Shown here piece by piece: positions 5,386 through 5,428 of a stretch of 5,428 nt of DNA. Every line of letters starts with the position of its first letter. Positions within the stretch are counted from its first letter, which is position 1. The notes under the pieces are model-generated. The model saw only the letters and a program-made list of their open reading frames with translations, ran no database searches and was not told the DNA's origin. This DNA comes from Sinorhizobium sp. (GTDB lineage: Bacteria > Pseudomonadota > Alphaproteobacteria > Rhizobiales > Rhizobiaceae), in assembly GCA_031178305.1 (NCBI GenBank), contig JAPSJG010000286.1:1-5428 (forward strand), in the 5' to 3' direction. The translations under genes were made by a program, and so were the position numbers.

Positions 5386-5428
5386 TGGATCAGCATCGCC
5401 CTGAAATCGTTGACATTGGTGCCGGTCG
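5382..5428 (-). CDS. C-terminal end of a probable glycerate kinase (MOFRL family), partial
   Basis: Only the last 14 residues are in the window: TGTNVNDFRAMLIQ then stop. A terminal T-G-T-N-V-x-D followed by a short hydrophobic strand is the characteristic end of the MOFRL domain in class II glycerate 2-kinases (TtuD/GckA-like, often annotated hydroxypyruvate reductase). The enzyme would phosphorylate D-glycerate to 2-phosphoglycerate. Its 4-bp overlap with allA shows one transcript. The pairing makes metabolic sense, because glyoxylate from ureidoglycolate is assimilated through tartronate semialdehyde and glycerate. With so few residues the identification rests on one motif. Confidence 0.65.
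   Translation of the reverse strand, partial: TGTNVNDFRAMLIQ

Overview
The window looks like an accessory or megaplasmid-type region of an alphaproteobacterium, most likely Rhizobiaceae (Sinorhizobium/Ensifer/Rhizobium). The reasons are the GC-rich, strongly codon-biased genes, the gene content (acid-sugar and purine/glyoxylate catabolism, a DUF930 protein), and intergenic palindromic repeats of a style I recognise from rhizobial genomes. The genus is inference.

Left part (1-371): a regulatory region with two near-identical LacI-family-type operators whose centres lie 22 bp apart. On the minus strand, the left edge may encode the first residues of a divergent LacI-type regulator. Immediately right of the operators is only the last ~54 codons of an MFS transporter, with no 5' part. 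This looks like a deletion that fused the operator/promoter region to the transporter's 3' end. A 10-bp-stem hairpin follows, then the first intact gene.

Central part (372-3383, plus strand): a tight three-gene operon, ltnD-otnI-otnK, for a tetronate (four-carbon acid sugar) catabolic pathway. LtnD oxidises L-threonate to 2-oxo-tetronate, OtnI isomerises it to 3-oxo-tetronate, and OtnK (DUF1537 family) phosphorylates it to 3-oxo-tetronate 4-phosphate. The last enzyme, the OtnC decarboxylase that yields DHAP, is not in the window, and the pathway's likely transporter is the broken gene upstream.

Right-centre (3384-3745): a 362-bp convergent intergenic region with no credible gene. It holds three palindromic structures: a bulged hairpin, a second imperfect hairpin, and a ~171-bp MITE-like element with ~40-bp terminal inverted repeats.

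Right part (3746-5428, minus strand): the 3' end of a probable glycerate kinase (MOFRL family) overlaps allA (ureidoglycolate lyase) by 4 bp. A 155-bp spacer with a palindromic repeat follows, then a gene for a membrane-anchored, Pro/Ala-rich DUF930 protein. AllA makes glyoxylate from ureidoglycolate, and glycerate kinase is the usual last step of glyoxylate assimilation, so these two probably work together. I see no tRNA, rRNA, CRISPR array or transposase gene. The most unusual feature is the operator-to-truncated-transporter junction at about 124-137.
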